From Fusibacter ferrireducens (GTDB lineage: Bacteria; Bacillota; Clostridia; Peptostreptococcales; Acidaminobacteraceae), in the NCBI RefSeq assembly GCF_015352425.1, contig NZ_JADKNH010000008.1, forward strand, positions 124,001 to 188,000: a stretch of 64,000 nt of DNA, read 5' to 3'. Positions 1 through 9,110 of the stretch are shown here, one piece after another (positions within the stretch are counted from its first letter, which is position 1; each line of letters opens with the position of its first letter). The notes beneath the pieces are model-generated. The model was not told where the DNA came from and searched no databases. It was given only the letters and a program-made list of their open reading frames with translations. The position numbers were made by a program, and so were the translations under genes.

Positions 1-645
1 TTTTAGGAGCGGTATAAGTGCTTCCATACCCAAATCCGTATCAAAATGTTTATTGCCCTCTTGCATTGCCGCTTCTTTTTGGGCCTGATAGTTTGTCCCT
101 TTGATTAGAGTTTCTCTCAACAATGAGGCAATCCCCATGCGTGTTACTGGCATTCGACCTTTTTCGCCATGTCCTTTTTTAGGGTTTTCTCCAAAAGAAA
201 CTTTTATTGCCGCTGGATTTTTGAGAATCATCCGGTCGATTCTTTTCCCGAATGTCTTAATTACTGCAAACTGTCCTCCCACGACATTCACACTTCCGGG
301 TCCCGTCATAACCGTCGTAACACCTGCTTCGTATGCCTCTCTAAAGGATATGTCTAAAGGATTTATCCCGTCAATTGCACGCAGTTGCGGTGTTATTGCC
401 TGAGTGGATTCATTGCCATCTGCACCTTCAAAACCTATGCCGTTTTCCCACAGCCCCAGATGACAATGCGCATCGACAAGACCAGGCATAACGATCATGC
501 CGGACGCATCGATCACCTCATCTTCTGGGTTGGGTTCAATCCAATCTTTGATAGATACTATCTTGCCTTGATCGATGGCAACACAGGCGCAATCATAAGA
601 TTGCCCTGCCATCGTCAATATTTTTCCATTCTTTATAATTATCAT
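1..645 (-). CDS. Amidohydrolase, imidazolonepropionase-like (3' end cut by window)
   Basis: Reading the minus strand from an ATG at 645 gives 215 open codons to the window edge, so the C-terminal half is missing. The N-terminus has the metallo-dependent amidohydrolase layout: a short beta-strand domain (IIIKNGKILTM), then PGLVDAHCHLG with the metal-binding HxH pair near residue 66, then a stretch like COG1228 amidohydrolases. These enzymes hydrolyse C-N bonds of cyclic amides or peptides in the cytoplasm. A GAGG ribosome site lies about 12 nt upstream. It is the last visible gene of the peptide-transporter operon, so it may process an imported peptide-like compound (inference). The substrate cannot be told from sequence. 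Confidence 0.85.
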   Translation of the reverse strand, partial: MIIIKNGKILTMAGQSYDCACVAIDQGKIVSIKDWIEPNPEDEVIDASGMIVMPGLVDAHCHLGLWENGIGFEGADGNESTQAITPQLRAIDGINPLDISFREAYEAGVTTVMTGPGSVNVVGGQFAVIKTFGKRIDRMILKNPAAIKVSFGENPKKGHGEKGRMPVTRMGIASLLRETLIKGTNYQAQKEAAMQEGNKHFDTDLGMEALIPLLK

Positions 646-717
646 TCTGTTTACGCCTCAACTCTTATCTGTCTATGTCGCTTAAAACTGTTCTCATACT
701 TTTTAACCCTTTGGCGA

Positions 718-2445
718 CTACTGTTCTAAATACCAGTTTTCAATACCATAATAATTATTGCCTGGGAAACAGTTCACACCTACTAAGTTGCCATTAATCG
801 CTCTGCCTTCATACCAGAAAAACAGATAAACCATAGGTTGTTCTTCGTTGATTATTTTAACCGCTTCTTGATAGATCGGTTTACGATCTTCTACTTCCAT
901 GAGTTTTTGTCCTTCTTCAAGCAATCTATCCACTTCAGCATTCTTGTATTGACGCATGTTAAGGCCGTTTGGTGGAATTTGACTTGAATGATAGAATCTA
1001 AAGATATCTGGATCACCAGTACTTGAACCCTCTGCCATTAGGTAGAGTTCATAGTCCCCTTGCTTAACCATTGCGTAAAGTGTACTGAACTCCATAATTT
1101 GAAGTTCAATATTGATACCTATGTCTTTCAAGTTTTGTTGAATAACCACTGCAGCTTGCTCTCTGGCCTTATTCCCCGTAGGATATTTTAATACCCATTT
1201 CACGGGTTCACCGTTATAGCTCATTATATTGGAAGCTTTATCGTATTTAAACCCTGATTCTTCTAAAAGTGAAATCGCTTTATTCGTGTCGAGTTCATAG
1301 AGGTTGATATCACTTGGACATGCCCAAAAGTCTTTTCTATAAGGTCCACCTGCAACCATACCGTATCCGTTTAAAATCCCATCTACAATACTTTGTTGAT
1401 CTATAGCATATGCCAGAGCTTGTCGGACTCTTTTATCCTTAAAGATATCCATTGAGTTGTTGATCCCCATGAATTGGTTGCTGTTCATAGGAACCATCTG
1501 AACGCTCACACCAGTTTCTTCATAAAGCGCTAAGTCGTCCGGATTCAATTGAGAAATCATCATCATGTCAATCTCTCCGTTGAGCATTTGTGCTTGTGCA
1601 GTTTCCTGATTAGTCGCTTGAATGATAATGCTGTCTAGATTTGGTCTATGATTCCAATAGTCATCATTAGCAGTTAATTCAACATATTGATCTGGTACAA
1701 ATGTCTTCATTTTAAATGGACCCGTTCCCACAGGATTTCTCAATACATCTGTTGCTTCAAGTGCTGTCTTCACATCAACATTTTCCCAAATATGTTTTGC
1801 AAGCAAGCTTGTCGTCCCAAATTTGAGAAGTGATGCGCCAAAAACGTCAGTTGTTGTCAAACTGATGGTATACTTGTCAATGACATTTATCCCTGAAATA
1901 TGATCTACTTCTCCGTTTTTATAAGCTTCTGCACCTTCAAGCCAAGCCACATGCGATCCAGAAGTCCCTGGATAATCTGGATGTCCTAAAAATTCAAGTG
2001 TGAATTGAACATCATCTGCTGTAAGCTCTACGCCATCATGCCACTTGACACCTTCTCTCAATTTAAACGTCAAGGTCTTATAATCCTCTGAAATCGTATA
2101 AGAGTCTGCTAAACAAGATTCTAGTTCAAGACTTGGATTTAATCTTAAGAGCCCTTCATACATCAATGAATACACATAGAAATCATATGAATCAGATGTC
2201 AATCCAGGTGCGAAAACACCAGATGGCGCATTCCAATATGCGATCTTAATGGTGCCGCCTTGTTTCACAGTGCTCTCTACCGTGTTTTCAGCTGTATTTT
2301 GAGTTGCGTTATCGCCTGCACTTTCTGAACTCGCCGCTGGCGTCGTACTTTCTTCATTACCTGTTTTAGCATCAGAGCCACAACCACTTAAAAGTGTTGT
2401 CAATAGCATCATGATGACCAACAAAATAGATGTAAACTTTCTCAT
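718..2445 (-). CDS. Peptide ABC transporter substrate-binding lipoprotein (SBP_bac_5)
   Basis: A 575-residue extracytoplasmic binding protein of the oligopeptide/dipeptide/nickel family. It has a signal peptide with lipobox LSGC (Cys22), a Ser/Thr-rich linker, then family motifs such as the KWHDG segment and a VRQALAYAID segment. The lipoprotein is expected on the outer face of the membrane, delivering ligand to the OppBC permease. Its ATG overlaps the stop of the upstream ATPase gene (ATGA), with GGAGGG 7 nt before the start, so translation is coupled. It is a paralogue of the binding protein at 6349-8064; two binding proteins in one operon suggest more than one ligand. Confidence 0.93.
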   Translation of the reverse strand: MRKFTSILLVIMMLLTTLLSGCGSDAKTGNEESTTPAASSESAGDNATQNTAENTVESTVKQGGTIKIAYWNAPSGVFAPGLTSDSYDFYVYSLMYEGLLRLNPSLELESCLADSYTISEDYKTLTFKLREGVKWHDGVELTADDVQFTLEFLGHPDYPGTSGSHVAWLEGAEAYKNGEVDHISGINVIDKYTISLTTTDVFGASLLKFGTTSLLAKHIWENVDVKTALEATDVLRNPVGTGPFKMKTFVPDQYVELTANDDYWNHRPNLDSIIIQATNQETAQAQMLNGEIDMMMISQLNPDDLALYEETGVSVQMVPMNSNQFMGINNSMDIFKDKRVRQALAYAIDQQSIVDGILNGYGMVAGGPYRKDFWACPSDINLYELDTNKAISLLEESGFKYDKASNIMSYNGEPVKWVLKYPTGNKAREQAAVVIQQNLKDIGINIELQIMEFSTLYAMVKQGDYELYLMAEGSSTGDPDIFRFYHSSQIPPNGLNMRQYKNAEVDRLLEEGQKLMEVEDRKPIYQEAVKIINEEQPMVYLFFWYEGRAINGNLVGVNCFPGNNYYGIENWYLEQ

Positions 2446-3443
2446 ATTTTCCCTCCTAATTTAACACAGTGACAGCTTACCAAATGATCCTTTTCAATTT
2501 CTCTTAGTTCTGGAATTTCTTGATTGCATTTTTCAATAGCATTTGGACATCTTGAATAGAACTTGCACCCTGTAAAATGGCTTGCCGGGCTAGGCACATC
2601 TCCTTTGAGTATAATGCGTTCACGCACTTCTCTCGGATGTGTCTTTGGAACAGCAGACAGCAAACTCTTCGTATAAGGATGCTGAGGATTCGAAAACAAC
2701 TGTTCACTCGTGCCTTGCTCAACAATATTGCCAAGGTACATGACACCAATTCTATCGCAAAAGTATTTGACAATCCCAAGATCATGTGAAATAAAGAGAT
2801 ACGTCAATCCCAATTTTTCTTTGAGTTCTTGCATCAAAATCAACACTTGGGATTGTATAGAAACGTCTAATGCTGCAATGGGTTCATCTGCAACTATAAA
2901 CTTGGGATTCAACGCTAATGCTCTTGCTATACCAATTCTCTGTCTTTGTCCACCACTGAACTCATGCGGATACTTGTTGACGTTTGAACCTCTAAGACCA
3001 CAGAGTTCAAGAAGTGCCATAGACTTTTCAATGGCTTCTTTCTTCTTAGCCATTTTGTGCTTGACAATCCCTTCTGCAACAATCTCTCCCACGGTCATTC
3101 TGGGATCTAAACTGGCATAAGGATCTTGAAAAATCATTTGAATATCTCGTCTTAAAGCTTGCATTTCCTTCGCGCTCACCTTAATTTTATTTTCGACATC
3201 ATAAATCACTTTATCCTCAAAGGTGACGGAGCCTGAGGTGGGCTCAATTAGGTTGATCAGCGTTCTACCCGTTGTGGATTTACCACAGCCTGATTCCCCA
3301 ACAAGTCCAAAAATTTCACCTTTTTTGATATCGATGCTGACACCATCAACCGCTTTTACATAACCCACTGTTCGGCAAAATACCCCATCGTGAATTGGAA
3401 AATGTTTTTTGATGCCTCTTGCTCTTATTAAATATTCTGACAT
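2442..3443 (-). CDS. Peptide ABC transporter ATP-binding protein, OppF/DppF type
   Basis: ABC ATPase with Walker [11 protein letters not shown]-loop [11 protein letters not shown], signature [15 protein letters not shown], Walker [12 protein letters not shown] and the C-terminal oligopeptide-transporter domain with its Cys cluster ([15 protein letters not shown]). An upstream in-frame start at 3473 exists, but the start at 3443 is preferred because GGAGGAGG lies 6 nt before it and the family begins with a similar M-S-E-Y segment. It overlaps the end of the preceding OppD gene by 16 nt. With OppD it should form the heterodimeric motor of the transporter. Confidence 0.92.
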   Translation of the reverse strand: MSEYLIRARGIKKHFPIHDGVFCRTVGYVKAVDGVSIDIKKGEIFGLVGESGCGKSTTGRTLINLIEPTSGSVTFEDKVIYDVENKIKVSAKEMQALRRDIQMIFQDPYASLDPRMTVGEIVAEGIVKHKMAKKKEAIEKSMALLELCGLRGSNVNKYPHEFSGGQRQRIGIARALALNPKFIVADEPIAALDVSIQSQVLILMQELKEKLGLTYLFISHDLGIVKYFCDRIGVMYLGNIVEQGTSEQLFSNPQHPYTKSLLSAVPKTHPREVRERIILKGDVPSPASHFTGCKFYSRCPNAIEKCNQEIPELREIEKDHLVSCHCVKLGGKI

Positions 3444-4423
3444 TGTTCCTCCTCCGAATAATATTGCCAACATCTCACTTTGTGATTAGAGCTAATTGCT
3501 TTAAGTGCTGGTTTTTTCTCTTTACAGATGTCCATAGCACGAGCACATCTCGGTGCAAAAGCGCATCCTCTTGGCATGTCAAACGGACTCGGCACCATTC
3601 CCGGAATACAAACTGGCTTTTCCCCGGGTTTAATCCTTTCTGGTCTAGAGTTAAGCAATGCATTGGTGTATGGATGTAGCGGTTCGTCAAAGAGCGTTTC
3701 ACAGTCTGTTTCCTCCATGACCTTTCCTGCGTACATCACCAAAACATTATCTGCCATCTCAGCTATGACACCCAAATCATGTGTAATAAACAGAATTGAA
3801 GTCTGAAATTCTGCCTTCAAATCTTTCATAAGTTCCAAAACCTGTGCCTGAACCGTCACATCAAGTGCTGTGGTCGGCTCATCTGCAATGAGCAGTTTTG
3901 GATTACAACTCAGCGCCATAGCGATCATCACTCTTTGACGCATACCGCCGCTGAGTTGATGTGGATATTCCTCCACTACCTTTTCAGGTCTTGGCAGGCC
4001 TACTTTTTTTAAGAGTTCTATACTGATCGGCTTACATTCCGATCTTTTCATATTTTTATGTGTTTCCAAAATTTCTGCAATTTGAAAGCCAATTTTAAAA
4101 ACTGGATTGAGTGCAGTCATAGGCTCTTGAAAAATCATTGCAATGCGGTTGCCGCGAATCTTTTGCATCTCTTCTTCCGAAAGCTTTAAGAGATCCTGCC
4201 CTTCAAATAAAATTTTGCCACTGCTGATAAAACCATTGGGTTTTGGCACCAGTCCCATAATTGAAAGAGATGTAATGCTCTTACCACAGCCAGACTCTCC
4301 TACAATGCCGAGAACCTTACCTTCTTCAATTTTGAAATCCACACCATCAACTGCATTAAACGCCCCATCAGAGGTTTTAAAGCCTGTTACCAAGTTTTCT
4401 ATTTCTAAAGTCATATTTTGCAT
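3428..4423 (-). CDS. Peptide ABC transporter ATP-binding protein, OppD/DppD type
   Basis: A 331-residue ABC ATPase with Walker A GESGCGKS, signature LSGGMRQRVMIAMAL, Walker B LLIADEPTTALD, H-loop ITHDLGV and the C-terminal oligopeptide domain with GCAFAPRCARAMDIC. It powers peptide import with the OppF-type partner encoded directly downstream. The gene sits 10 nt after the permease gene ending at 4434, inside the single minus-strand operon. An AGGTGG ribosome site precedes the ATG. Confidence 0.93.
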   Translation of the reverse strand: MQNMTLEIENLVTGFKTSDGAFNAVDGVDFKIEEGKVLGIVGESGCGKSITSLSIMGLVPKPNGFISSGKILFEGQDLLKLSEEEMQKIRGNRIAMIFQEPMTALNPVFKIGFQIAEILETHKNMKRSECKPISIELLKKVGLPRPEKVVEEYPHQLSGGMRQRVMIAMALSCNPKLLIADEPTTALDVTVQAQVLELMKDLKAEFQTSILFITHDLGVIAEMADNVLVMYAGKVMEETDCETLFDEPLHPYTNALLNSRPERIKPGEKPVCIPGMVPSPFDMPRGCAFAPRCARAMDICKEKKPALKAISSNHKVRCWQYYSEEEQCQNI

Positions 4424-4433
4424 CGTACACCAC

Positions 4434-5306
4434 CTATTGCTTTAATTTTGGGTCTAAGGCATCTCTTAAACCATCTCCTAAAAAGTTGATGGACAGAATC
4501 ATAAAAAATACCAAACATCCAGGTGGAATCCATAGCCACCAATGTAACCTTAAAGATCTCATACTCTGAGCCGCTGCGAGCATGTTGCCCCAACTTGGTG
4601 TCGGTGGTTTTACCCCTAACCCCAAGAAACTAAGCCCAGCTTCTGATAAAATGCCTCTTGCAATCCCCAGAGTGGCATAGACAATGATAGGCGCCATAAT
4701 GTTGGGGATGATGTGTTTGATGATAATGTCTCTTGAATTCAACCCCAATGCCCTAGCGGCCTCAATAAACTCTCTTTCCTTTAGTGATAGTACTTCTGCA
4801 CGTACAATTCTGGCGATACCCGTCCAGCCCAGAATGCCGGATATAATCATGACATTCCATATACTGGGCCCTAAAATCGCCGCAACCACAATGGCGATTA
4901 AAAAGAATGGAAAACACATGAATATATCGACAATCCTCATGATAATATTGTCAATATGGCCCCCATGATAGCCGCCAGTAGTGCCTAAAATCACACCGAT
5001 TAGAACGGCAATACTTGTGGATACAAGTCCCACACTCAGTGAAATCCTGCCACCATATAAGAGCCGTGTAAAGGTGTCTCTTCCCAGTTCATCTGTCCCA
5101 AGCCAGTGCTCAGCAGATGGTTTTTGATAACTGTTCAATGTATCTATTGCATCTCGGTCATAGCTTGTCAGAAGCGGTGCAAAAACCGAGATTGTCACAA
5201 CGATACAAAGCAGTGTAAAACCTATCATAGCCAATCGATTCTTCTTCAAACGCTCAAATCCAATTTGCCATGGCGATTGACTTTTTACGCTCTTATCTAA
5301 ACTCAT
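4434..5306 (-). CDS. Peptide ABC transporter permease, OppC/DppC type
   Basis: A 290-residue inner-membrane permease. The N-terminal OppC_N segment has its first TM helix at about residues 28-50. A large external loop contains the WLGTDELGRDTFTRLLYG family motif. Five further helices follow, with the EAA loop (EFIEAARALGL) that contacts the ATPases. AGGAG precedes the ATG. It forms the transmembrane channel with the OppB-type subunit encoded upstream. Confidence 0.93.
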   Translation of the reverse strand: MSLDKSVKSQSPWQIGFERLKKNRLAMIGFTLLCIVVTISVFAPLLTSYDRDAIDTLNSYQKPSAEHWLGTDELGRDTFTRLLYGGRISLSVGLVSTSIAVLIGVILGTTGGYHGGHIDNIIMRIVDIFMCFPFFLIAIVVAAILGPSIWNVMIISGILGWTGIARIVRAEVLSLKEREFIEAARALGLNSRDIIIKHIIPNIMAPIIVYATLGIARGILSEAGLSFLGLGVKPPTPSWGNMLAAAQSMRSLRLHWWLWIPPGCLVFFMILSINFLGDGLRDALDPKLKQ

Positions 5307-5347
5307 TTTTAAACTCCTCTATTCATGTCCGTATTATGCCTTCTTGC

Positions 5348-6310
5348 CTAGTTGTATTTTATTCTAGGGTCAGCCACTGCATATAAAATATCCGCTAAGA
5401 GATTCGCAAGCAGTACACAAATTGACAACAGCATTGTACTTGCAATAACCAAAGGGTAATCTCGGTTTAAAATGGATTGATAGATCAAAGTGCCCATGCC
5501 CGGCCATGAAAATACCGTTTCTGTCAAAATGGCACCCGATAAGATAAAGCCTAACGATGAGCTGAGCAACGTGATCACAGGAATCAAAGCATTTCTAAGT
5601 GCATGTCTGTAAACCACAAGCTTCTCGCTCAACCCTTTGGCTCTTGCCGTCCGAATATAATCTTGCTTGATCACCTCTAAAACAGATGATCTCGAATACC
5701 TCATAAAAGAGGCCATTTGGAGGAAAGAAAGTACAATTACAGGTAGCATCATATGGTGCACAACATCCCAAAGAAGTCTTATACCTGTATATCCCGAACC
5801 GATTGTTTGCATCCCTGATATTGGAAAAAGTTTTAGATCAAAGGCTAAAAACTTAATCATCAATAGCGCAAAGAAAAAGGCAGGCAACGACATCCCAATA
5901 AATGCAAATATCGTGGCTATATAGTCAAATTTCGAATACTGCTTTGTGGCTGAAATAACACCTAGAGGTACTGCAATTACTACACTTAAAGTTAAGGATA
6001 GCACCGACAACAGAAGTGTGTTTCCGATTCTTCTCGTGATGATGTCCACCACGGGTTCTTGATAACGAATAGAATAACCCAGATCTCCTGTCAACGCTCT
6101 CGAAGCCCACTTTGTATATTTTACAGGCAACGGATCATAGTAACCTATATTTTGAAGCATATTTTCAATTTCTTCTGTTGGCGTATTCGGATCTATCATA
6201 GCCGAATACGGATCTCCTGGCGCAAGGTGGATCAACGAAAAAATGATAATTGAAACGCCTACGAGCACAGGTATCATCAACAAGAGCCTTCTAATAATAT
6301 ATTTGTACAT
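5348..6310 (-). CDS. Peptide ABC transporter permease, OppB/DppB type
   Basis: A 320-residue permease with the typical OppB start (M-x-x-Y-I-I-R-R-L-L), a first TM helix at about residues 9-30, the APGDPY motif, and the cytoplasmic EAA loop DYIRTARAKGLSEK. The end, FSWPGMGTLIYQSILNRDYP, is characteristic of DppB/OppB. It is encoded between the first binding protein and OppC in the order SBP-B-C-D-F-SBP. Substrate class (oligopeptide, dipeptide or a peptide-like compound) cannot be settled. Confidence 0.93.
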   Translation of the reverse strand: MYKYIIRRLLLMIPVLVGVSIIIFSLIHLAPGDPYSAMIDPNTPTEEIENMLQNIGYYDPLPVKYTKWASRALTGDLGYSIRYQEPVVDIITRRIGNTLLLSVLSLTLSVVIAVPLGVISATKQYSKFDYIATIFAFIGMSLPAFFFALLMIKFLAFDLKLFPISGMQTIGSGYTGIRLLWDVVHHMMLPVIVLSFLQMASFMRYSRSSVLEVIKQDYIRTARAKGLSEKLVVYRHALRNALIPVITLLSSSLGFILSGAILTETVFSWPGMGTLIYQSILNRDYPLVIASTMLLSICVLLANLLADILYAVADPRIKYN

Positions 6311-6348
6311 TTACAAACCTCACAATGCTAATCTTTATTGTCATCCTT

Positions 6349-8064
6349 CTAATCTTCAAAATACCATTTCTCTGTTTGATAATTAATGCCAAGTAAGCTG
6401 TTAGGTGTCACTTGAACCCCTTTGAGCTTGCCATTAATTGCCATACCTTGATGCCAATGATAGAGATATACAATCGGCAACTCTTCATTCAGGATTTTAG
6501 AGATTTCAAAATAGATTGGTTTTCTGTCTTCAATGCTCAATAGTTTGATGCCCTGTTCAGAGAGTTCATCCACTCTGCTGTTTGAAAAGCGGCTATAATT
6601 GGTGCCGTTTGGCGGTGCAAAAGCACTGTTGTATTGCATTTTCATGTCGCCTGCCACACCATTTTTATGTGCTGCAATGTAGAGTTCAAAATCACCACTC
6701 TTCATATCCGCAAGCATTGTACTGTATTCTGAAATTTGCAAATCCACTTGAACCCCAATTTCTTTGAGGGATTGCTGAATAAATGGTGCTATATTTTCCA
6801 CTTGCTTGTTCCCAGAATAGTATTTAAGCGTAAACTTCACAGGTTTACCGTCTTTATACATTTGTTTATCATTTGCTTTGTACTGCCATCCTGCTTCTTC
6901 AAGCAATTCTATTGACTTTTGAGGATTGTACGAATATGTGTTTAGACCCTCTTTAGGATTCGCCCAAAAATCTGGTTGATAAGGGACATTCGCCACAGTT
7001 CCGTAGCCATAAAGAATATCTCTGACGATGGCTTCTCTATCAATTGCGTACGCAAAAGCTTGTCTAACTCTCTTATCATTTAAAATTTCAACACTGTTGT
7101 TGACGCCTAAATTCATTGCTGCATCAAAGGATATCGTATCCACGAAGATGCCTGAACTCTTATAGTACTCTAAATCATCTGGATTCATTTGTTTAACCGC
7201 AAGGATGTCCACTTCATTGTTGATAATTTGAGTCTGAGCAGTTTCTGGGTTAGCCACTTGAATGATATATTTGTCCACATGCGGTCTGCCGTTCCAGTAA
7301 AGATCATTTGCAACCATTTCTACATATTGATCGGGTACAAACTTAGAAATTTTAAAAGCGCCTGTTCCCACTGGATTTCTTAAAAGCTCTGTTTGCTCCG
7401 CTGCCTGCTTAACAGGAATATCACCCCAGACGTGTTTAGGAATAATGAGAATGCTTGTACACAATCTTTCCATCATCGTTGCATCCACGTCTTTTGTAGT
7501 GATGGTCACTGTATTTGGATCAACGATTTCAACACCACTGACGCCATCAGCTGTTCCTGTCATGTACTCATCTGAACCAGCGATTGCCTTGCCGATTGCA
7601 CTATATGGCCCCGTATAGTCTGGATGGCATATAAATTCAAAAGTGAATTTCACATCCTCTGCAGTAAAGGGCTCGCCATCATGCCACTTCACGTTTTCTC
7701 TCAATTTAAAGGTCAATGTCTTTTTATCTTCCGATACTGAAAAGCTTTCAGCTAAGCAAGGTTCAAGCTCATTGACCATACTTTTTCTAAGCAGGCCTTC
7801 GAACATGACCTCCATCTCATAAACGTCAAAACTGTTGCTTTGCAACACGGGATTAAAGATGCCCGGTGCAGTTCCAAAAGCAGCATATCTTACAGTACCA
7901 CCTTGTTTAATCCCAGTTTCCGTTGTCCCCTCTGAATTATTGGCTTCAGTGCTTGCTGCTGGTGTTGCTGCAGATTGATCTTTAGAATCAGCCTTGCTTG
8001 AGCACCCCATCATCATAGCCGCAATACAAATTACTAACATACTTAGAGTTAAAATCCTTTTCAT
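6349..8064 (-). CDS. Peptide ABC transporter substrate-binding lipoprotein, first copy of the operon
   Basis: A 571-residue SBP_bac_5 lipoprotein with lipobox cysteine at Cys21 (MMMGC), a Ser/Ala/Thr/Glu linker and the KWHDGEPF and VRQAFAYAID motifs. It is clearly related to the binding protein at 718-2445, pointing to an old duplication inside the operon. GGGGG lies 7 nt before the ATG. It is encoded 61 nt after the C26 hydrolase gene and ahead of the permeases, so it is probably the most strongly expressed binding protein. Confidence 0.93.
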   Translation of the reverse strand: MKRILTLSMLVICIAAMMMGCSSKADSKDQSAATPAASTEANNSEGTTETGIKQGGTVRYAAFGTAPGIFNPVLQSNSFDVYEMEVMFEGLLRKSMVNELEPCLAESFSVSEDKKTLTFKLRENVKWHDGEPFTAEDVKFTFEFICHPDYTGPYSAIGKAIAGSDEYMTGTADGVSGVEIVDPNTVTITTKDVDATMMERLCTSILIIPKHVWGDIPVKQAAEQTELLRNPVGTGAFKISKFVPDQYVEMVANDLYWNGRPHVDKYIIQVANPETAQTQIINNEVDILAVKQMNPDDLEYYKSSGIFVDTISFDAAMNLGVNNSVEILNDKRVRQAFAYAIDREAIVRDILYGYGTVANVPYQPDFWANPKEGLNTYSYNPQKSIELLEEAGWQYKANDKQMYKDGKPVKFTLKYYSGNKQVENIAPFIQQSLKEIGVQVDLQISEYSTMLADMKSGDFELYIAAHKNGVAGDMKMQYNSAFAPPNGTNYSRFSNSRVDELSEQGIKLLSIEDRKPIYFEISKILNEELPIVYLYHWHQGMAINGKLKGVQVTPNSLLGINYQTEKWYFED

Positions 8065-8125
8065 AATTGTTTCCCCCTTTTAATTTTATACCTTAAAGGC
8101 TCCTTAATTTTGTAGTTTATGGCCT

Positions 8126-8860
8126 TTAAACCTTGATATTGGCAACCGTCTGCCTGATAAAGTACTCGAATATTTTATAGTGATGATCTTTATCCTTTGT
8201 CATGGATTCTGGATGCCATTGAACCGCTAACTTATAATTCCCCTGTTCTGATTCAATGGCCTCTATGACATCATCGCTTGCTTTAGCGATCACCTTAAAG
8301 CCACGTGCCAACTCTTTTATGCACTGATGGTGAAAGCTGTTGACCATAATGCCATCATCATAAATCGCTTTAAGAGCGGATGCCTCAGTCAGCGCAATTT
8401 TATGTGCTCTACCGCACCGCCTAGAATCCTGCCAGTGTTTAATTGTACCTGATTCTACATATGATAAGTCTTGATACAATGTGCCCCCAAAAGCAACATT
8501 GAGTATTTGCAGACCGCGGCAAATGCCAAACATCGCCTTATGATGCTGTTCAGCGTATTCAATCGCATATAGATGGAATTGATCGAGTTCTGGCTCAATA
8601 TATCCTAATTTTGGCAAGGGTTCTTCATTGAAATACTGTGGACTCACATCAATTCCCCCTGTTATAAGCAGACCATCTACTTGCATAATCAATTTTTCAA
8701 TTACCGATTTTTCCTTTAAAAAAGGAATAATTAAAGGTATGCCACCTGACATTTCAATGGCTGTTATATACTCTTGATTTACAAATGTACGTTCTAGTCC
8801 TGGAAATTTGCCATCTTTCTGTAATAAATTATTAGCCAATACACCAATTATTGGTTTCAT
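8126..8860 (-). CDS. Gamma-glutamyl-gamma-aminobutyrate hydrolase-like (peptidase C26, PuuD family)
   Basis: A 244-residue class-I glutamine amidotransferase fold. The nucleophile elbow GICRGLQ has Cys114, and the catalytic pair His216/Glu218 lies in WHPES. The GGIDVSPQYF segment is typical of PuuD-type hydrolases, which cleave gamma-glutamyl amides such as gamma-glutamyl-GABA in the cytoplasm. It is the first gene after the sigma-54 promoter, ahead of a peptide importer. The operon therefore may import and open gamma-glutamyl or similar small peptides as a nitrogen source (inference). GGAGG lies 11 nt before the ATG. Confidence 0.88.
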   Translation of the reverse strand: MKPIIGVLANNLLQKDGKFPGLERTFVNQEYITAIEMSGGIPLIIPFLKEKSVIEKLIMQVDGLLITGGIDVSPQYFNEEPLPKLGYIEPELDQFHLYAIEYAEQHHKAMFGICRGLQILNVAFGGTLYQDLSYVESGTIKHWQDSRRCGRAHKIALTEASALKAIYDDGIMVNSFHHQCIKELARGFKVIAKASDDVIEAIESEQGNYKLAVQWHPESMTKDKDHHYKIFEYFIRQTVANIKV

Positions 8861-8923
8861 AAAAGCATTTTCCTCCTACTTTCAAGTTGTCTGTGTAACA
8901 ATTCTTACTCCACTCTTATTTAT

Positions 8924-8940
8924 AGCAATTGTCATACCAA
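8924..8940 (-). promoter_or_regulatory. Sigma-54 (-24/-12) promoter of the peptide-transport operon
   Basis: On the minus strand the sequence reads TTGGTATGACAATTGCT. GG and GC are exactly 12 nt apart, and it matches the sigma-54 consensus TGGCACG-N4-TTGC except for C-to-T changes. Transcription would begin near 8912, giving a leader of about 50 nt before the ATG at 8860. The adjacent gene encodes a sigma-54 activator, which supports the call. Confidence 0.8.
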
Positions 8941-8984
8941 TTTGAACTTTTTAGACATATTTCTCAAAATTCTGATAACTCGTT

Positions 8985-9006
8985 ATTGAAAACTGCTCTT
9001 TTCAAT
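8985..9006. promoter_or_regulatory. Inverted repeat, candidate upstream activator site
   Basis: Perfect 8-bp arms ATTGAAAA and TTTTCAAT separated by six bases (CTGCTC). It lies about 45 bp upstream of the -24 box and about 75 bp upstream of the predicted start site, a usual place for the enhancer of a sigma-54 activator. Binding by the product of 9111-11141 is inference. Confidence 0.5.
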
Positions 9007-9027
9007 CGTTTAGCGCCTTGAGCACAT

Positions 9028-9056
9028 AAAAAAGCTCTCTTTTTACCAAAGAGAAC
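9028..9056 (-). terminator. Rho-independent terminator of the sigma-54 activator gene
   Basis: On the minus strand the sequence is TTCTCTTT-GGTA-AAAAGAGAG-C followed by six T. It sits 55 nt after the stop of the activator gene and separates it from the sigma-54 promoter of the next operon. Confidence 0.75.
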
Positions 9057-9110
9057 TTCTCAATAAATACAAAAGTTTATGTCATTTACAAATTAAATAG
9101 GTTTAATAGG

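Noticed and set aside
101-729. Plus-strand ORFs of 100 and 114 codons
   Set aside because: They lie opposite the amidohydrolase gene on the minus strand, which has HxH motif and a ribosome site.
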